Shown: in pieces, positions 61,169-64,000 of the stretch
How the letters are laid out: each line of letters begins with the position of its first letter
Position numbering within the stretch: position 1 is the stretch's first letter
Source: Planococcus donghaensis MPA1U2
GTDB taxonomy: Bacteria > Bacillota > Bacilli > Bacillales_A > Planococcaceae
Assembly: GCF_000189395.1 (NCBI RefSeq)
Contig: NZ_AEPB01000012.1
Coordinates: 1 to 64,000 of the forward strand
Length of the DNA: 64,000 bases
Direction of reading: 5' to 3'
Notes under the pieces: generated by a model
Told to the model about the DNA's origin: nothing
Seen by the model: the letters and a program-made list of their open reading frames with translations, nothing else
Databases searched by the model: none
Made by a program: the position numbers and the translations under genes

Positions 61169-61498
61169 ATGGAAAATTTAATGCGTGTAAACAGCATGGA
61201 CAGTTTAAAGCAGGCAGTAGGAAGTAATCAGCATTATTGGCTGTTTAAACATAGCAGTACGTGCCCAGTGTCCGCTGGCGCGTGGAATGAATATAACGAA
61301 TATGCCTCATTGCATCCAAATCAACTATTCTTGTATCTCGTTGTTCAAGAAGATCGAGAGCTTTCAAAAGCGATTGAAGAAATAACTGGGATAAAGCATG
61401 AGTCACCACAATTATTTCATTTCGCGAGTCAAAAAATGGACTGGCACGCTTCCCATAACAAAATTAAAAGCAAGTTTATGAAAGAATTTATCGCTTAA
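61169..61498 (+). CDS. brxC: Monothiol bacilliredoxin BrxC (YtxJ)
   Basis: A 109-residue thioredoxin-like protein that removes bacillithiol from mixed disulfides. The active-site pattern is FKHSSTCPVSAGA, with a single cysteine, as in YtxJ/BrxC. Its presence implies that the organism makes bacillithiol. Third gene of the sigma-B operon, 16 bases after ytxH; terminator follows. Confidence 0.93.
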   Translation: MENLMRVNSMDSLKQAVGSNQHYWLFKHSSTCPVSAGAWNEYNEYASLHPNQLFLYLVVQEDRELSKAIEEITGIKHESPQLFHFASQKMDWHASHNKIKSKFMKEFIA

Positions 61499-61502
61499 CA
61501 AG

Positions 61503-61533
61503 AATGCCGAAGCCTTGCTGCTTCGGCATTTTC
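61503..61533 (+). terminator. Terminator of ytxGH-brxC
   Basis: AATGCCGAAG/CTTCGGCATT stem, 8-base loop, TTTTC tail. Confidence 0.88.
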
Positions 61534-61577
61534 ATGTTTTAAACACTTTAGCGCGTTGAATCGCTAAAATAAATTCC

Positions 61578-61606
61578 GTGACTTTCCTGAATAGTTTGCT
61601 TATAAT
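61578..61606 (+). promoter_or_regulatory. Sigma-A promoter of aroA
   Basis: GTGACT, 17 bases, TATAAT; about 60 bases before the aroA start. Confidence 0.7.
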
Positions 61607-61668
61607 AGTCCTATCAAGTTAATATGCGTCACCTGATAAAGGTTATTCGCGAAAGGGGAAGTTATAGA

Positions 61669-62754
61669 ATGAGTAATTTAGAGTTAGAGCAGCTAAGAGA
61701 AAAAGTGGACGCAGTCAACCTGCAGATTCTGTCTCTTATTAATGAGAGAGCTTCCGTAATTCAAGAGATCGGAAAAGCAAAAGAAAAACAAGGGGTTAAC
61801 CGCTACGATCCGTTGCGCGAACGCCATATGTTAAATCTGTTAAAAGAAAATAATGCTGGACCATTAGATCAGAAAACAGTTGATCATATCTTTAAAGAAA
61901 TTTTCAAATCAGCATTGGATATGCAGGAAGAAGATATCCGTAAAGCATTACTTGTTTCACGTAAGAAAAAAGCAGAAGATACAATTATCAATATTAACGG
62001 CGAACAAGTTGGCGCTGGAGATCCATCATTCATCTTCGGACCATGTGCAGTAGAGTCTCAAGAGCAAGTGATGAAAGTTGCTGAAGCAATTGGCGGCAAA
62101 GGATTGAAAATGATTCGTGGTGGAGCTTACAAACCACGTACATCGCCTTATGATTTCCAAGGACTCGGCTTAGAAGGCTTGAAGATGCTGAAAAAAGCAG
62201 CTGATCAATACAACTTAGCAGTTGTTTCAGAAATCGTGACACCTTCTCATTTAGAAGCTGCTCTTGATTACGTCGACGTTGTACAAGTTGGCGCACGTAA
62301 TATGCAGAACTTCGAATTGTTAAAAGCTGTAGGTTCTATTAACAAACCGGTTTTACTAAAACGTGGGATGTCAGCAACTGTGGATGAATTTATCCATGCA
62401 GCTGAATACATTATTGCTTCAGGAAATGAAAACATCATTTTATGTGAACGTGGAATTCGCACATACGAAAAAGCGACACGTAATACATTAGATATCTCGG
62501 CTGTGCCAATCTTAAAACAAGAAACGCACCTTCCGGTATTTGTAGACGTAACTCACTCAACAGGTCGTCGTGACTTATTGCTTCCAGCTGCTAAAGCGGC
62601 AATCGCAATTGGCGCGGATGGCGTAATGGCTGAGGTTCATCCAGATCCAGCTGTCGCATTATCTGATGCACAACAGCAAATGGATATTGGTCAATTCGAT
62701 GAATACTACGATGCATTGATGAAGTTCATGAAACAATACGAAATGAAAATGTAA
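61669..62754 (+). CDS. aroA: Bifunctional chorismate mutase / DAHP synthase
   Basis: A 361-residue shikimate-pathway entry enzyme. Residues 1-90 are an AroQ-type chorismate mutase ([32 protein letters not shown]), which serves as the feedback-regulatory domain; residues about 110-361 are the DAHP synthase barrel with [24 protein letters not shown] and [17 protein letters not shown] of MSNLELEQ after GAAAGGGGAA; an ATG 15 codons upstream lacks a site. Adjacent to ccpA, as in B. subtilis. It supplies chorismate, the substrate of the MenF encoded in this window. Confidence 0.95.
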   Translation: MSNLELEQLREKVDAVNLQILSLINERASVIQEIGKAKEKQGVNRYDPLRERHMLNLLKENNAGPLDQKTVDHIFKEIFKSALDMQEEDIRKALLVSRKKKAEDTIININGEQVGAGDPSFIFGPCAVESQEQVMKVAEAIGGKGLKMIRGGAYKPRTSPYDFQGLGLEGLKMLKKAADQYNLAVVSEIVTPSHLEAALDYVDVVQVGARNMQNFELLKAVGSINKPVLLKRGMSATVDEFIHAAEYIIASGNENIILCERGIRTYEKATRNTLDISAVPILKQETHLPVFVDVTHSTGRRDLLLPAAKAAIAIGADGVMAEVHPDPAVALSDAQQQMDIGQFDEYYDALMKFMKQYEMKM

Positions 62755-62759
62755 ATCGG

Positions 62760-62792
62760 AAAAGTCGGAGTTACTCCGGCTTTTCTTTTTTT
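62760..62792 (+). terminator. Terminator of aroA
   Basis: AAAAGTCGGAG/CTCCGGCTTTT stem with a short loop and T-run. Confidence 0.9.
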
Positions 62793-62854
62793 AGTTGATA
62801 TTCATTAAGTTTTTATCGTATGATTGTAGAAAGACTGGAAAAGGAGGGCGCACA

Positions 62855-63853
62855 ATGACCGTTACGATATATGATGTGGCAAGAGAAGCAAACGTTTCCA
62901 TGGCTACTGTGTCACGTGTAGTAAATGCCAATCAAAACGTTAAACCGGCTACCAGAAAGAAAGTATTAAAAGTAATAGAAGAATTGGGCTATCGTCCAAA
63001 TGCTGTTGCTCGTGGACTGGCAAGTAAAAAAACAACGACGGTCGGCGTCATCATACCCGATATTTCCAATAGCATGTACGCTGAACTAGCACGTGGAATT
63101 GAAGATATCGCGACAATGTATCGTTACAACATTATTTTGTCCAACTCGGACCAAAACGAAAACAAAGAACTTCAGTTATTGGAAACAATGCTCGGAAAAC
63201 AAGTAGACGGAATTGTCTTTATGAGTGATGTGATTTCTGCTGAACTTCTGAAAGAAATGGAACGTTCACCAACTCCGATCGTTTTAGCGGGTTCAATTGA
63301 TGAATCGGCGGCGATTGCTTCGGTAAATATTGATTATTATGGCGCAGCTTATGAAGCTGTGAAAAAATTAATCGATAATGGCCACCAGAAAATTGCCTTT
63401 ATTATTGGACCTTTAACGTCAATGATTAACAAAGAATACAAGTTAAAAGCTTATAAAGAAGCATTGGCAGATGCCGGTATCGCCTATGATGAAAAGCTTA
63501 TTGTTGAGTGTAATAATTCATACGATGAAGCTATGGAAGCCGTTCAAACTTTAGCACCAGAAGAGCCAACTGCTTATTTTGTCAGCAATGACGAAATGTC
63601 GTTTGGTGTTATACACGCAGTAGAAGAACAAGGCAAGAAAATCCCGATGGATGTCGAAGTCATTAGCTATGAAAACTCGAAGTTGGCACGCATGGCGCGT
63701 CCGATGTTGACTTCTGTAGCATTTCCTCTCTATGACATTGGAGCAGTTTCAATGCGCTTGTTAACAAAATACATGAACAACGAAGAAATTGAAGAAAAGC
63801 AAGTTATATTGCCATATCGAATCGAAGAACGACAATCAACAAAAAATGACTGA
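62855..63853 (+). CDS. ccpA: Catabolite control protein CcpA
   Basis: A 332-residue LacI/GalR-family regulator which, with HPr-Ser-P, binds cre sites. The N-terminal HTH and hinge read [57 protein letters not shown], followed by a periplasmic-binding-type core. Identity as CcpA rather than another LacI member rests on this HTH and on the aroA neighbour. ATG set by AAGGAGG; a longer frame of 20 codons upstream has no site. Confidence 0.94.
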   Translation: MTVTIYDVAREANVSMATVSRVVNANQNVKPATRKKVLKVIEELGYRPNAVARGLASKKTTTVGVIIPDISNSMYAELARGIEDIATMYRYNIILSNSDQNENKELQLLETMLGKQVDGIVFMSDVISAELLKEMERSPTPIVLAGSIDESAAIASVNIDYYGAAYEAVKKLIDNGHQKIAFIIGPLTSMINKEYKLKAYKEALADAGIAYDEKLIVECNNSYDEAMEAVQTLAPEEPTAYFVSNDEMSFGVIHAVEEQGKKIPMDVEVISYENSKLARMARPMLTSVAFPLYDIGAVSMRLLTKYMNNEEIEEKQVILPYRIEERQSTKND

Positions 63854-63880
63854 TATTTCTTTTTAAAATCAATAACTACA

Positions 63881-63937
63881 AAAAGAAGACACGCTGCCTG
63901 GATCTTTTCATCCAAGCAAGGTGTCTTCTTTTTTTAT
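63881..63937 (+). terminator. Terminator of ccpA
   Basis: AAAAGAAGACAC/GTGTCTTCTTTT outer stem with inner TGGAT/ATCCA pairing and a T-run. Nothing recognisable follows to the window end. Confidence 0.9.
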
Positions 63938-64000
63938 AAGAGTGCGCATTGTTAATTATTGCGAATCATGTATAAAGCTTTATTAAGCATTTGTAAGTTT

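Overview
The window is chromosomal DNA of a low-to-moderate GC member of the Bacillales. Gene order and gene content point to the Planococcaceae (Planococcus/Planomicrobium/Sporosarcina-like). It shows strong Shine-Dalgarno sites, frequent TTG/GTG starts, T-box and S-box leaders, sigma-B-type promoters, a menaquinone operon and a bacilliredoxin. Long stretches keep the Bacillus subtilis order: men genes, dps-ytkD, pckA/metK, ytoA-ytpA, mnmL-mnmM, ytgP-rsuA-type-ytzE, ytlP-ytlR-trmB-ytnP, ytpPQR-sftA-murC, ytxGHJ, aroA-ccpA. The genus is inferred, not shown.

Layout. 20-1060: eleven tRNA genes in the order of the end of the B. subtilis trnB cluster (no tRNA-His), closed by a terminator shared with a convergent DMT transporter gene. 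2.1-10.5 kb: menaquinone synthesis, with menA divergent from menF-D-H-B-E-C. 10.6-20.4 kb: MOSC protein, a zinc-binding lipoprotein under a Zur-like box, yidD, dps with a sigma-B-like promoter, ytkD/ytmA, pckA with a CcpN-like box, metK under a SAM riboswitch, a gamma-carbonic-anhydrase-like protein, a YtpA-like hydrolase lacking its nucleophile serine, and a flavin monooxygenase. 20.4-33.7 kb: accessory region with a dispersed structured repeat, a secreted M14 carboxypeptidase, a GNAT protein, an orphan protein, a cadmium/zinc block (cadA, cadC, cadD) followed by bdbD and a frameshifted bdbC, msrA, a small XRE regulator/membrane protein pair under three palindromes, a secreted M23 peptidase, a HAD hydrolase and a peroxiredoxin.

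33.9-64 kb returns to core genes: MFS transporter, mnmM/mnmL (tRNA wobble uridine modification), a 3-oxoacid CoA-transferase pair under a cre-like site, leuS behind a Leu T-box, a second copy of the dispersed repeat, a YtfP-like flavoprotein, the lipid II flippase homologue, an RsuA-type pseudouridine synthase, pepV-dat, thpR, a lipid-kinase-like gene, trmB, the ytnP lactonase homologue, an M42 peptidase, ytpPQR-sftA, murC, the ytxGH-brxC stress operon with a sigma-B promoter, aroA and ccpA.

No complete new defence or mobile system was found. The least explained features are the triple-palindrome regulator/membrane pair (29.9-30.5 kb), the two-copy structured repeat (20.57 and 41.11 kb), the metal-thiol cluster with repeated CadC-like sites, and the nucleophile-less YtpA. 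All functional calls come from reading motifs and from remembered family features; no database search was run.
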